Shown piece by piece: positions 45,449 through 57,400 of a stretch of 64,000 bases of DNA. The notes under the pieces are model-generated. The model had not been told where the DNA came from. It ran no database searches and saw only the letters and a list, made by a program, of their open reading frames with translations. Position 1 is the stretch's first letter, and every line of letters begins with the position of its first letter. The stretch comes from Dromiciops gliroides (lineage: Eukaryota > Chordata > Mammalia > Microbiotheria > Microbiotheriidae): the NCBI RefSeq assembly GCF_019393635.1, contig NC_057866.1, forward strand, positions 9,372,223-9,436,222, written 5' to 3'. A program made the position numbers and the translations under genes.

Positions 45449-48400
45449 CAATGTATGCATGTATGTGAATGAATTATTGTGATTCATTACCCACCCTCTC
45501 TGTGACCCTCGCCCAACTCACCGAGGGTCCAGTGGCCCCTGAGTCAGTGTCATCCACAGAGAGAGAACTGCTTCGGAGCCTTGAGCGTCTCTTCTTCAGT
45601 AAGTCAGCATCCCGGATGTGGGAGAAGGAGCCGTGGGCCCGAGGAGGGGGAACAGGCCCCATGCCAGCCTCCCCGTTGAGCGAGGACCGCCTCAGCCGGA
45701 CCACCCCAGCCCCTGTCCCGTTCGTTAGCCCATCAGCTGGAGACGGTGTCCTGGTCCTGACCACAGGGCCTTCAGCCCTGGCTCTGGCATCCTCAGAGCT
45801 GCCGGCCTCCTTCTTGGCCTTGGTTGCCTCCATCCCAGCATCCTTCAGGGCCATGGGGGCCCCCACCCTGGAATTCCTCGTGTCCCCATTAGACTCCTGT
45901 CCTGAGCTCTTTGCAGCCGCGCCAGCCCCTGGGCTCTCCATGGGAGGTCTGGCCTTATTCTCCTCTTCCTTCAGCAGCTTCCCAGCCGCCTTTGTGGGAT
46001 CCTTTGAGGGACCTGGGTTGGCGTCGTCCTTGCCGTCCGCCTTGGCCCCGCTGGCCCCACCTCCAGCTTCGCTTCTGCCTTCCCTAGCGGGGGTGGCTCC
46101 TGCCATCTCCCCACCACACTCTCGAAGGCGCTGGGCCAGGTGACTGGAGTCCAGGGCCTCAGTCAGCTCGGGCTCAGGGCCGCCCACCCTGTAGGTGCTG
46201 GCCCGGCCGCCACCCTCCACTTGCACCAGCTGCAGCTCCTGGCCTGTGCAGAAGGCCCTGATCTGACATAGGTACGTCATGACGATCAGCTTGTCGGGGA
46301 CGGCCAAAAGCACCATGTCTGCCGGCTCCAGCAGCCTCGAGACGCCCAGGGCCGCAAAGCCGTCGAAAGCCTGGGGGAGCAGAGGGCACGGGAGAAAGCA
46401 GGGCCAGAGCCAAGCCCACCACCGGCTGGGGACTTCCCACCCGCTCTCCAGCAACAGCCCCCAGAACTTCCCGCTGATCAGAGATGGGGATTTCTTCCCC
46501 AAAACCACCATCTGAGGGCTTTCTGGGGCCACGACAGCACCTCTCATAGAAAGACCAAGCTCAGCCTAGACGCTGACATGCTGACCTTAGGATAAGGAGT
46601 CGCCACAGGGGCCTTGAGCCTCCTGCTTTTGTGACCCTGGGCAAGGACCCTCCCTGGGCCTCAGTTTCCCCATCTGCAAAATGAGCTGGATGACCTCTAG
46701 AATCCTGTTCTGATTTACAGTCCAACCCCATAACTTCAGAGGTAAAGAAAACAAGGCCTTGGCTGGTAAAGGGGTTTGTCCACAATCACCAAGGTAGCAA
46801 GTGGCCACAGAAGGATTTGAACCCAGGCCCTCTCACTCTCAATCCAAAGTTCTCTTCGCTGCCTCCATTTTACAGATGGAAAAAAGTGCCCTAGGAGCTG
46901 TCACTCAGAGCCCTCCAACCCCCATCACCTCCCCTCTATCACCTCCAGCCCCAGCTCTCTCCCCTATATTATCTCCCCATATCAATCACCTCCCCTACAT
47001 CACCTCCTCTATATCAATCACCTCCCCAATATCACCTCCTCTATGTCAATCACCTCCCCTACATCACATCCTCTATGTCAATCACCTCCCTTATATCAAT
47101 CACCTCCCCTACATCACCTCCTCTATATCAATCACCTCCCCTACATCACCTCCTCTATATCAATCACCTCCCTTATATAAATCACCTCCCCTATATCACC
47201 TCCTCTATGTCAATCACCTCCCCTACATTACCTTCTCTATATCACCTCCAACCCCAGCCCATCCACCTGGGCTCCCCTCGCCACACACCCCCCCCATCAC
47301 ACATACCTGCTTGTTGTTCTGTTTGATATTCTGAGGGTCCAGGGCTGCAAAGTCACTGCAGGCCAGAAAGCCAAGCTCAGGGTCAGAGAGGTAGCAGCTG
47401 ACTCTCCGGCCTACCTGCTCCCCCTCCTCCCCTCCCCATTCCCAGGACAAGGACAAAGTCACTCGTGGCCCACAAAGAGCCTCCCTCTACCCCCATCTTA
47501 CAGATGAAGAGCCTGAGGCCTGAGAGGGATGGCACATGCCCACAATCACACAGTCAACCAGGCTTCAAGCAACCCCCTCCCCGCTCCTTCCAGCACTGCC
47601 GCCCAGCCTTCCAGCAGCCCTCCTGCCCTGCCTGCCTGCCTGGGTGCCCAGCCTCTCACATCTTGTCCGGATGGAAGTAGTGCAGGATGGCACAGAAAGC
47701 CAGCCCATTGCGCCATGACGTGGTGAAGTTGGTGACACGGACGCCTGGGTAATCTGCTGTGACCTCCTGACACCATTCAAGCAGGGACTGGCTGGAGCTG
47801 ACCTGGGGGCAAAGGGGGTAAGAGAAAAGAAGCCGACTCAGGGGTCAGGGGCCTGGGCTTCAGGGCCAGCCCCCCGTTTGGGATGGCGTCTTCCCCAACT
47901 TTCAGGTCCACCACAGAGAAGAAAGCTCAGCATTGGACGCCGCTGGGGCTCTAGGGCCTACACTGGAGGGCTACTGCTAACCGCTGGTGAGCATCGTTTT
48001 CTCCCAGGGAATCTCCGAGGGCCTCCCAAAGACAGGAACAACAGGGGCAACCTCATGTCCTTCAATGGTGCCAGGCACTGGGCCCTCAATCTGGAGGCCA
48101 CATCACCGGCACAGATGTGCCTGGTATAAAGGTCCCTGGGGATGCTCTTTGGCCTCTTTGGCCAGATCTGCCCCCCCCTCCCCCAGTGTGTGGCAGAGGC
48201 CACCAGTAGCCCACACCCAGAAGGCCACCGAATGTCAAGGGACCAGGCTCCCCATCCATGCCATGCTGGTCCACACTGGGGAGGGGGACACATTCTAGGA
48301 CCAAGAGGGGCAGAGGTAAGACCCAGAAGCCCGTGGGAGCCCCTCTGCTGCCCTGCTTCTAGGGCGAGCTCAGACCTGGAGGAAGAGGAAGCATGCCAGA

Positions 48401-51400
48401 GGTGGTCTGCACCTCCTCCCCCATCCCATCCATGCAGGAGGCATTCTCTCCAGTTAGCTCAGCTCTTGCCCCAAACATCCTGATCTTGGAGGGTTAGTGA
48501 AAAAGCAGCAGGCCAGAAGGGCTCATGGGGGCCACTGTCCCTACCTTGGTGCCCAGGGGAGGCTCTGGGCCTGCCCCCCAGCCCTGAGGCCTCCTGTCCT
48601 CTTCAAGCCACTCTTGGCTGGGGGGCGTTGGTGTAGAAAAGGCAGGAGTGCTCCGGGCCTCCCCCTCCTCCTGCCCTGAGGCGGGGGCCACCCAGGGGAA
48701 GCTGGTGGCCATGGCCATGGGGGCTTCTTCCCCAGCCCCCCCACCTGCTGGGGCTGGTCTAGGCTCCTGGACAAAGCCCTCACATTCCAGCTCTGCTGCT
48801 GACTCCTCCCCCAAACCCAAGAGTGCACACCCAGTCACTTCCCCAGCCGATGTCACCTTTCTAGACATCAAAACCCCAGCCTCCGTCTCCTCGGTCCCCA
48901 GGATCTCCTCGGTCCCTAACATCTCAGTCCCTAATATCTCAGCCTCCATCTCCTCGGTCTCCAATATCTCCTCAGTCCCCCAAACCCCAGCTCCCATAGC
49001 CTCGATCCTCACCATCCCTTCAGCCTCCAACACCCTGAATTCTGCCTCCCCACTCCCCAGTGCTCCAGTGTGTCTGTCCTTGGTCCCCCCCATATCAGGT
49101 GCCGATATCCCAACAACAGCCTCTCCAGTGTCTGATCCTCCAGACTGGGTCTCCTCTGCTCCCTGTCCCTCAACCTCTGTCTCCCCATTCCCCAATATCG
49201 CAGGGGCACAGATCCCAGCCCCTGCCTCCCCACTGCCGGCTACCTCATGTGACACCTCAAGTGCCAATTTCTTACTTCCCATCTCTTCATTCTCTAATGC
49301 TCCAGGCTCTGCCTTCTTGGTCCCCAATATCCCAGCTGTTTCCCCTTTTCCCAACACCCCAGGGTCTGTCTCCTCAATCCCTACTCTCTCGGGAGGCCAT
49401 ATCTCTTCAGATTCTGCCCCCTTAGCCCGCAGTACCCCAGCTTCCATATCCTTAGCCCCCAATACTCCAATTTCTGTAGACTTAGTCCCCACTATCTCAA
49501 GTGCCTGAATCTCAATTTCTGTCTTTTCAGGCTCTGATACCCCAGGCTCTTTCTCCTCAATCCCTATTCTCTTGGGGGTCCATATTTTTGCACTCTCTAG
49601 TACCCCAAGTTCTGTCTCCTTTATCCTCAAAATCTCAGCTCCTATCTCCCTATTCCCCAATACTCCATATTCTGTCTCCTTAACCCCTAACACCCCAGAT
49701 TCTGCCTCCTCAGTCCCTACTCTCTCGGGGGTCCATATCTCTTCGGTCTCTGGTACCCCAGGTTCTGTCTCCTTCACCCCCAATATCTCAGTTCCTAGCT
49801 CCCTATTCCCTAACACCCCAGATTCTGTCTCCTTAACCCCCAACACACCAGATTCTGTCTCCTCAATCCTTACTCTCTTGGGGGTCCATATCTCTTTGGT
49901 CTCTGGTACCCCAGGTTCTGTCTCCTTCACCCCCAATATCTCAGTTCCTAGCTCCCTATTCCCTAACACCCCAGATTCTGTCTCCTCAGTCCCTACTCTC
50001 TTGGGGGTCCATATCTCTTTGGTCTCTGGTACCCCAGATTCTGTCTCCTTAACCCCCAACACCCCAGATTCTGTCTCCTCAATCCTTACTCTCTTGGGGG
50101 TCCATATCTCTTTGGTCTCTGGTACCCCAGGTTCTGTCTCCTTCACCCCCAATATCTCAGCTCCCAGCTCCCTATTCCCTAACACCCCAGATTCTGTCTC
50201 CTCAGTCCCTACTCTCTCAGGTGTCCATATATCTTCAGTCTCCAGTACTCTAAGTTCTGTCTCCTTCACCCCCAATATCTCAGCTCCTAGCTCCCTATTC
50301 CCTAACACCCCAGATTCTGTCTCCTCAGTCCCTACTCTTTTGGGGATCCATATCTCTTTGGTCTCTGGTACCCCAGATTCTGTCTCCTTAACCCCCAACA
50401 CCCCAGATTCTGTCTCCTCAATCCTTACTCTCTTGGGTGTCCATATCTCTTTGGTCTCCTGTACCCCAGGTTCTGTCTCCTTTACCCCCAATATCTCAGT
50501 TCCTAGCTCCCTATTCCCTAACACCCCAGATTCTGTCTCCTCAGACCTTACTCTCTTGGGTGTCCATATCTCTTCCATCTCTGGTACTCCAAGTTCTGTC
50601 TCCTTCACCCCCAATATCTCAGCTCCTAGCTCCCTATTCCCCAACACCCCAGATTCTATCTCCCTAGTCCTGGCCTCTGCTTCCTTCATCCCCACTATTT
50701 CAGGCCCTGTTCTCTGAGCCCATATCTCCTCCCTGCCCCTCCACATGCCAGCACCCATGTCCTCAGCCCCATGCAGCCCCTCGTCCCTGCCCTTTGGATG
50801 AGCACCACTCCTGCTCACCTGGGCCTTGGTGCCTTCAGCTCCTGTGGTAGGGAGCCCCAGGGCCCCTGTCCCCTCTTGGCCCCTCTCCTCTGCTCTCCCA
50901 CTGTCCTTGGCCTGTTCTGAAGCTCCTTCAGCTATGCCCAAGGGACACTCCCCAGGGTCCCTGGTGGCTCCTGCCTCAGCCCCAGGTCCAGCTCCCGGAA
51001 CTGAATTTGGGGTCTCTGGGCTGTCCCTAGTCTGAGCTGGAGGACACCAGCCTGGCCTCGGGAGTTCTGCAGGGCCGGCCTCCTGGACTCTTGGCTGTGC
51101 TACTTGCTCATCTGCTTCCCTGACCTCTGGCCTCCTAACTTCTTGGACTGAAGCTGCTCCAACGGGGACTTCATTAGTGGCTGCTTCTGCCTGGGCCTCT
51201 CTGAGGGCCTCTGACCCCCTCCCAGCCTCCTCTGTGGTGTCTGCTGCTTCCCCGAGCGCTCCCCCTCTGGCCTCTGGCCTCCTCCCAGCCTCCTCCTCCT
51301 CCTCTCTGGCTTCAACCCCCTCCCCAGCCCTCAAGCCTTGGCCCTGCACCTTCCCTCCTCCTTGCTCTATCTCCTGGGCTTCAGTGCTGACAACTGCCCG

Positions 51401-54400
51401 CCCAGCTCTGTCCCTGTCCCAGGCCCCTTCACTCTCCTGGGGGGGGCCTCCTTCCTTTTCTCCTCCTCCCCACTCCTGGGAAGCATCCCTGGCTTTGAAG
51501 CTCCTGGTGCCTCTCTCTCCTGCTTCAGGCTCTAGTCCAGGAGCTGCCTCTCCTATGGGTCCTGCCTGCCCCCCTTGGCCCCCTGGGGCTTCCTCTTGGC
51601 TGGTCGGAGAGGTTGGGTGCAGGGGGGCGGTGGCCACTCTCTTGAGCCGGGGGGCTGGGATGGGGGACTCCTCGGGCGGTTGCCACGGGGACCTGGGGGA
51701 GACAGGATGGAACAAGGTTTCAGGGTGTGGAGGGGGAGCTGGTCCTTCCCCCACCCTGAAATCGGTCCCCACCCCATTCTTTTGGGCCCAGAACTTCCCA
51801 CTTGAAACCAGAAGACACACAGAGGAGGAAGCAGGGAGGGGGCAGGGAAGGAGGGGCAATCGAGGTGCCTGGAGAGAAGGCCAAGGCCCAGCAAAGAGGG
51901 AAGTGATCTGGGGAAACTGCATTTCCTGGAAGGGGGGGTATCGTGGTGAGTGGGGGAGGGGAGGGCTGGAGAGGAGCCCCAGCAGAGGCAAGGCCGGTCC
52001 CTCTGGGGTCTCCATCTTTTCTTCCGGGTGGACTCCGGGGCCAGCTCCAAATGGATGGACTTTGGAGAACCCTCCCACCCTGGGCCAGCCCGCTCCCCTT
52101 CTCTGAGGCTGACTGCTTCCTCTTGGGCCCCCTCACCTCATCTCCTGCTCAGGTCCCTGGAGCGGCTGGGCGTCGGTGCCGGTGCTGCCCCCAGCTGCTT
52201 CTGCCTCCTTCCTGGTCTGGCCCCCCGGGCTCGGCAGGCCTCCATGGCCCTTGGTCCCCTGGCCCCGGGAAGCCCTGAGAGGGGGCACAGGGGCAGGGGT
52301 GGGGGCACTTACAGCAGCTGGGCTGGGGTCCTTCACGCCACCATCCTCGGGTGGAGCCTGGGACGGCTGGGCCAGGGCAGCAGGATGGGCAGAGGTGGCT
52401 GCTGGCAAGGAAGGGATGGAATGAGGGAGGCGGCTCCTCCCCTCAGCTACCCCCCCAGGTCCCCCACGCAGGGTCCCTGCTTCCTGGTGCTCTGGGCCCT
52501 GCCCCTGCCCCAGCCTCACCTCCCTTCTTGGAGATGGCCCCAGAACCAGGCCTCCCTCCTTCCTCCTCCTCTCGCACAGTGTTCAGTTCCCGGGATGGGT
52601 CTGTTGGCAGCACAGGGGGTTGGAAATGTGAGACCAGCTCAGCAAGCCCCCCGCCTACAAAACAGCCCCTCCACCCAGAAGAGAGAGCTGGGGTCATGCC
52701 TGGGAAATGGCCCGGCCTTGGGGCTACAGCCAAACCTGCAGAGATGGGGGAGAGAGCAAGGAAGCAGAGCAGAGGGGGAGGCAGAGACCGACGTAAGGAG
52801 AGGAGGGTCCGGGGGGCGGGAGGGTGCCCGAGCTCCCACCAGGGCTGCTTGGCGCAGAGGGCAAGCTTACAGCTACAAGGAGCCCTCTCCCAGACCCCAC
52901 CTGGCTGGGCAGGCCTGGCCCGGACCTCAGGGGCCCCCTGTCCCACTGCATCCTCTTCATCGCTCTCAGCAAAATCCTCCAGGTTCCCCACATCGCTGGG
53001 CTTCACACTCATCAGACTGGCCAAGCTCTGCATGTCATCATCCCTGAGGGACGGAGCCGGGTCACATGCGGGCCTACTAGCCGTCTTCCCTCTTTGTGCC
53101 TTTGCACAGGGGGTGCCCCATGCCCGGGGGGTATGGGGGGGAGGGTGTTAATGCTTTCAACCCCACAAAATCGTGCATGCTATGTGCATCCTGTACACAC
53201 CCACAAACACATCACCTCCCCAGCAGAATAGAAGCTCACTGAGGACAGCTTCATTTTTGTAGCCCCGGGGCTGGGGGCTTAGCAGTTCTTGCTGAATTGA
53301 ATGGGGATGTCTGGGGACCCGGAGTAGCCGCTAGCCGCGACAGGCACTCACGTGGCTCTGCCTTCCCTGACCAAGACCCCAGACAGGGTCAGGTTCAGCT
53401 CTGCATTCAGCACTTTCACCGATTTTGGCTTTAATTTCAACCGAAGGGGCACTTGGGACGGGACAGGCCCCGCATAGCGGGAAAGGTCCACGTCCACGGT
53501 GGCCAGCACCTTGCGCTGCCCTTTGGACTCCTGGGGAAAAAGGGATGAACCGAGTCAGAGACCTGGGCCCCACAGGGCCTCGGGCCCGCCCACTCCTTGT
53601 GTGCCTCCCATGTCAAATAGTGCAAAGACCAACCCGAGTCAGCCGGAAGACTGTAGTCCAGTACATCTGGACCCTGTGTCCATCCAGCCTGACTGATAGA
53701 GCCCCATGAACCCAGCCCCACCCCCAGACATGATGGACAGCAGAGGAAGGGGTCCAGGAGACGTGGTGACCAGCTCCCGGACAGGAGGGTCTGGCTTCAA
53801 GGCCTGGCTGGGCGACCCCGGGGACAAGCGCTCTCCGAGGCCCCCTCTGTTTTTAGGGCTCTGAGCTCCAGAAGCTTGCTTGGATGTCCTTTATGGATCG
53901 CTTCACCTCCCTGGGCCTCAGTTTCCCCCTCTGTAAGAGGAGGGGCTTGGACTGGATGGCCTCTGAGGCCTAAATCCAATTCTAAATCTATGAGCTTGTG
54001 CTTAGTAACCTACTAGCGGGGAAACTCCCTGGGGCAGGGCCTCAGCCCACAACAATGCACCTCATACCAGGTGGCCAGTCAATAAACACTCCAACGATAT
54101 AAGAAACAGGCCTCTGGGAATCTCAAAATGCCAGCTTCTCACTCACATTCTCGACGATGAATGTCCATTCCTTGGCCTCATACTGCTCCACGTGGGGGTC
54201 CTGCGGGTGTTCGAGAACAAGAATGAGGGGCTAGGAGCACATGAGTGAAGGGGCTGGGAAGGGGTCCCAGTGCGTGGGAGGGAACAGAGCTGAGGGCTAT
54301 GGGAACGCGTGAGTGCTTGGCCCCACAGTCTCAGGGCCTTGGGAGGACTTTGAGCATACTAGCTCTACAAACCTCTCAGACCCTCAGTTTCCTCTTTTCT

Positions 54401-57400
54401 TCCATGGGACAGAAATCCTGCCTCGCCTCTCTCCGTACTCCCAGCGGGGGGGGGGGGGGGGAACTACAGGTGAGCAATATTTCATAGACTGTCAGATAAG
54501 GAAATTGGGATTGTTTATTTTGCAAAATATATATTTTTGTTAGAAGATAGGGTTGGTCTAAGCCATGGATTCATTCATTGATTCATCCATATACAAAGAA
54601 TTTATAGTGTTGATTATACGCAAGGCATTAGATAGAAAGACAAAATTTTTAAAAAGATTGGGCTGGGGGGGGGGGGCGGCATCTAGGTGGTACAGTAGAT
54701 AAAGCACCAGCCCTGGATTCAGGAGGACCTGAGTTCAAATCTGGCCTCAGACACTTGACACTTACTACCTGTGTGACCCTGAGCAAGTCACTTAACCCTC
54801 ACTGCCCTGCAAAAAAACCCCAAACAAAACCAAAACGAAAAAAAAAGAGATGTGGCTTGGGGGCTGGACAAGAGGAAATGCTTTCTGCAAACACAAAAGG
54901 CACCATTTAAGTAGGAGAGTGGAAGAAGCCCTGGGTCCTGGCTTTAACCATCCTGAGCCTCAGTGTCCCTTTTTGTCAAACATGAATTATAATTCCCACA
55001 CTGCTCACCTCCCCGCATTGTTGGGAGATAATGAATTGCTTTAGAATCCATAAAACCTTGGAGTGATTGTCTTCAATGTTATTATCTGGGTCAAAGGTTC
55101 TTTTCAAAACTTAATTGTTCCATGGGAATAGTCAGTGATGACAATGAAAAGCAGAGGCTTAGTGGACAACCTTGCAGTCACCAAGACCTGAGTTCTGACA
55201 AGGGAAGGCTGATGCAGGGCAAATAACTCAATGCCCCAGAAATCTCTCTAGAGCTGAAGGGTAAAGACTTGGACAGTGAATGAAATCATGTTTGTAAATC
55301 ATGTGATCACCGCTCCTGGCACACAGTGGGGATTTAATAAATAGGAATTTAAGGCATTTACTAAGTCCTCCCTCCCTTTCTTCTTCCTTTCCTCTCTCCT
55401 TCCTTCTCTTCCTCCCTCCCTTCCTTTTCTCCTTCCTTCCCTCCCTCCCTTTCTTCTTCCTTTCCTCTCTCCTTCCTTCTCTTCCTCCCTCCCTTCCTTT
55501 TCTCCTTCCTTCCCTCCCTCCCTTTCTTCTTCCTTTCCTCTCTCCTTCCTTCTCTTCCTCCCTCCCTTCCTTTTCTCCTTCCTTCCCTCCCTCCCTTTCT
55601 TCTTCCTTTCCTCTCTCCCTTCCTCCCTCCATTGGTACAGGGAATTTCCTCCCTTGCACAAATCAGAGGTCTGAATTCCAAAGAAGAATCCGGGTTCTGT
55701 TTCTCCACTGGACCCTGGGCTCCATTTAGCCCGGCTCTGTCTCATCAGAACTCAGAGCTCTGCATATAGTAAGTGCTTCATAAGTAGTTGTTGAGCTCAG
55801 TCAGGGTCACTGTTGCCTCCTGGACACCCCCACTGGGCCTGTGTCAGACCCTTGACCATCTTCTGTTGGATCCCATGTCACTAATTGCCTATCGTGTTGG
55901 GCTGAGTGGGTGCAGGGAAGGGGGCTCACCCGATAGAGCGTCACGGAGATATCCACGTTCTCTGGCACCATCCATACCACCATGCCCCGGTAAGGGTTCT
56001 GAATGCCAGGCTGCCAGCTGTGGGCCTGTGGAAAGACTTCTGAGTAGGCCCCAGTTCCCCATATCTCCTTGCCTCACCCCCCCCAACTGTCAGGTCTCCC
56101 ACCCAAGGCAATGGGAGGGGCAGCTAGATGGCACAGTGGATAAAGCACTGGCCCTGGATTCAGGAGGACCTGAGTTCAAATCTGGACTCAGACACTTGAT
56201 ACTCACTAGCTGTGTGACCCTGGGCAAGTCACTTAACCCTCATTGCCCCGCCACAAAAAAAGAAAAGAAAAGGAGGCAATGGGGCCCCAGTCAGAAATGG
56301 CCAGCTTGGCCCCCTGAGGTCCACCCCAGGTCTCGGGAGTCTTACCTTGGAGCAGATGCGGCGGTTCCTCCGGGACCATACCACCACCAGCTTGTCTGGC
56401 TGCCTGAGGGGGTAAGAGCAGGCAGAGGAGGGGGGAAGCTTGGTGGGGCTGCCCCCATCCCCTGCTCAGCCTTCAGGCCCCCCCCCCCCATTGCTGACAC
56501 CATGGAAGGGAAGGGTCAGGCAGCTGGTTCCCTTATCTTGGGACACAGTTGGAGGGTGGAGACTCTAGGGCAGGGTGGGGCATGGGGGTAGTAGGGCAAA
56601 GGGTAGAAGGAGAAAAGAGTGGAAGGGAGAGGGCTGGAGACGCAGACAGGCAGGCAGGCAGAGGCCTGGGAGGGGCCCAGGCAGACTCCCAGGGCATACG
56701 GGGAACACCCGGCCTTTCTCAGGCCAAAGCCCAGGAAGGTTCCTTGGAGGAGAGAGAAGGAGCTCCCTGCTTTGGCTATAGGGGAGAAGGAAAGAGGCTC
56801 CTCTGCCCTTCCCCCTTCCATTCACCCACTTGGCAAACTTGGTGCCTACTGTGTGCAGGATGCAGAGCAGAGGCCAGGTTTGGACAACAAAGAGTCTCTG
56901 ACTGTGGCATTTCCAGGATCAGGGTGGGGCAAGAATCAGGAAAGGAGGAGGTGACGTTTGGGTTGTTAAGGATTTGGGAAAGACACAGGTGAGGAAATTG
57001 GGGGCAGACTGCAGTCGGGGGAAGCCACTTTGGCAGGAATGTTGAGTGGGGGGGGGGAAATGATGCAAAGTGGGATGGTGGGAGGTCCCAGGCTGCGGAG
57101 GGAGGACCCTGAAGGGCAAGGGAAGGGCTTTGAACCTAATTCAGCAGGGTAAAGGTGAGATGCCCGTCACCTCTGGGCGGAGAAAATGGGCTTCTCAAAG
57201 GGAAGCAGCCTCTGTCTGGGGGATTCTGCTGGGGGGGGAGGTCAGAGGGACGGGGCAATGGCCGCTGGGTGGGGCTGGACTGACTCAGGTTGGGGCACGG
57301 CCAAGCAGGAATGGGAGAAGCAAGTGGCCAGCTGATCCAAGCAGGTGCCTCTCTGCCTGTCAGCCTGCCCAGCCCAGAGCTGCTCTGTTTAATCACTGGG

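Larger units (their letters stand above)
34353..45521 (-). other. EHBP1L1 intron 12, 11 kb and repeat-rich
   Basis: The largest intron. It holds SINEs (35293-35440, 37384-37537, 40957-41100, 41799-41938, 43715-43870, 43879-44031), a LINE-1-like fragment (about 41500-42350), and AATGTCAGAGCTGG arrays at 36590-36760, 38040-38540 and 43610-44430. It also has a CA repeat at 36371-36418 and TG/TA-rich microsatellites at 39940-40050 and 45375-45465. Several short open stretches exist, but none has matching splice sites plus recognisable protein. Confidence 0.65.

Noticed and set aside
46980-47250. CRISPR-like regularly spaced repeats
   Set aside because: The 32-bp units are directly contiguous with no unique spacers, in an intron of a vertebrate gene.
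49572-50717. Plus-strand open frame of 381 codons opposite EHBP1L1 exon 9
   Set aside because: It is the antisense of the in-frame coding repeat. Repetition of a stop-free unit keeps the opposite strand open. The product is repetitive Ser/Thr/Pro sequence without its own splice or family support.
55228-55745. Lys/Glu/Arg/Gly-rich minus-strand frames
   Set aside because: Translations of the 73-bp polypyrimidine repeat in an intron; similar frames at 31491-31751 have the same cause.
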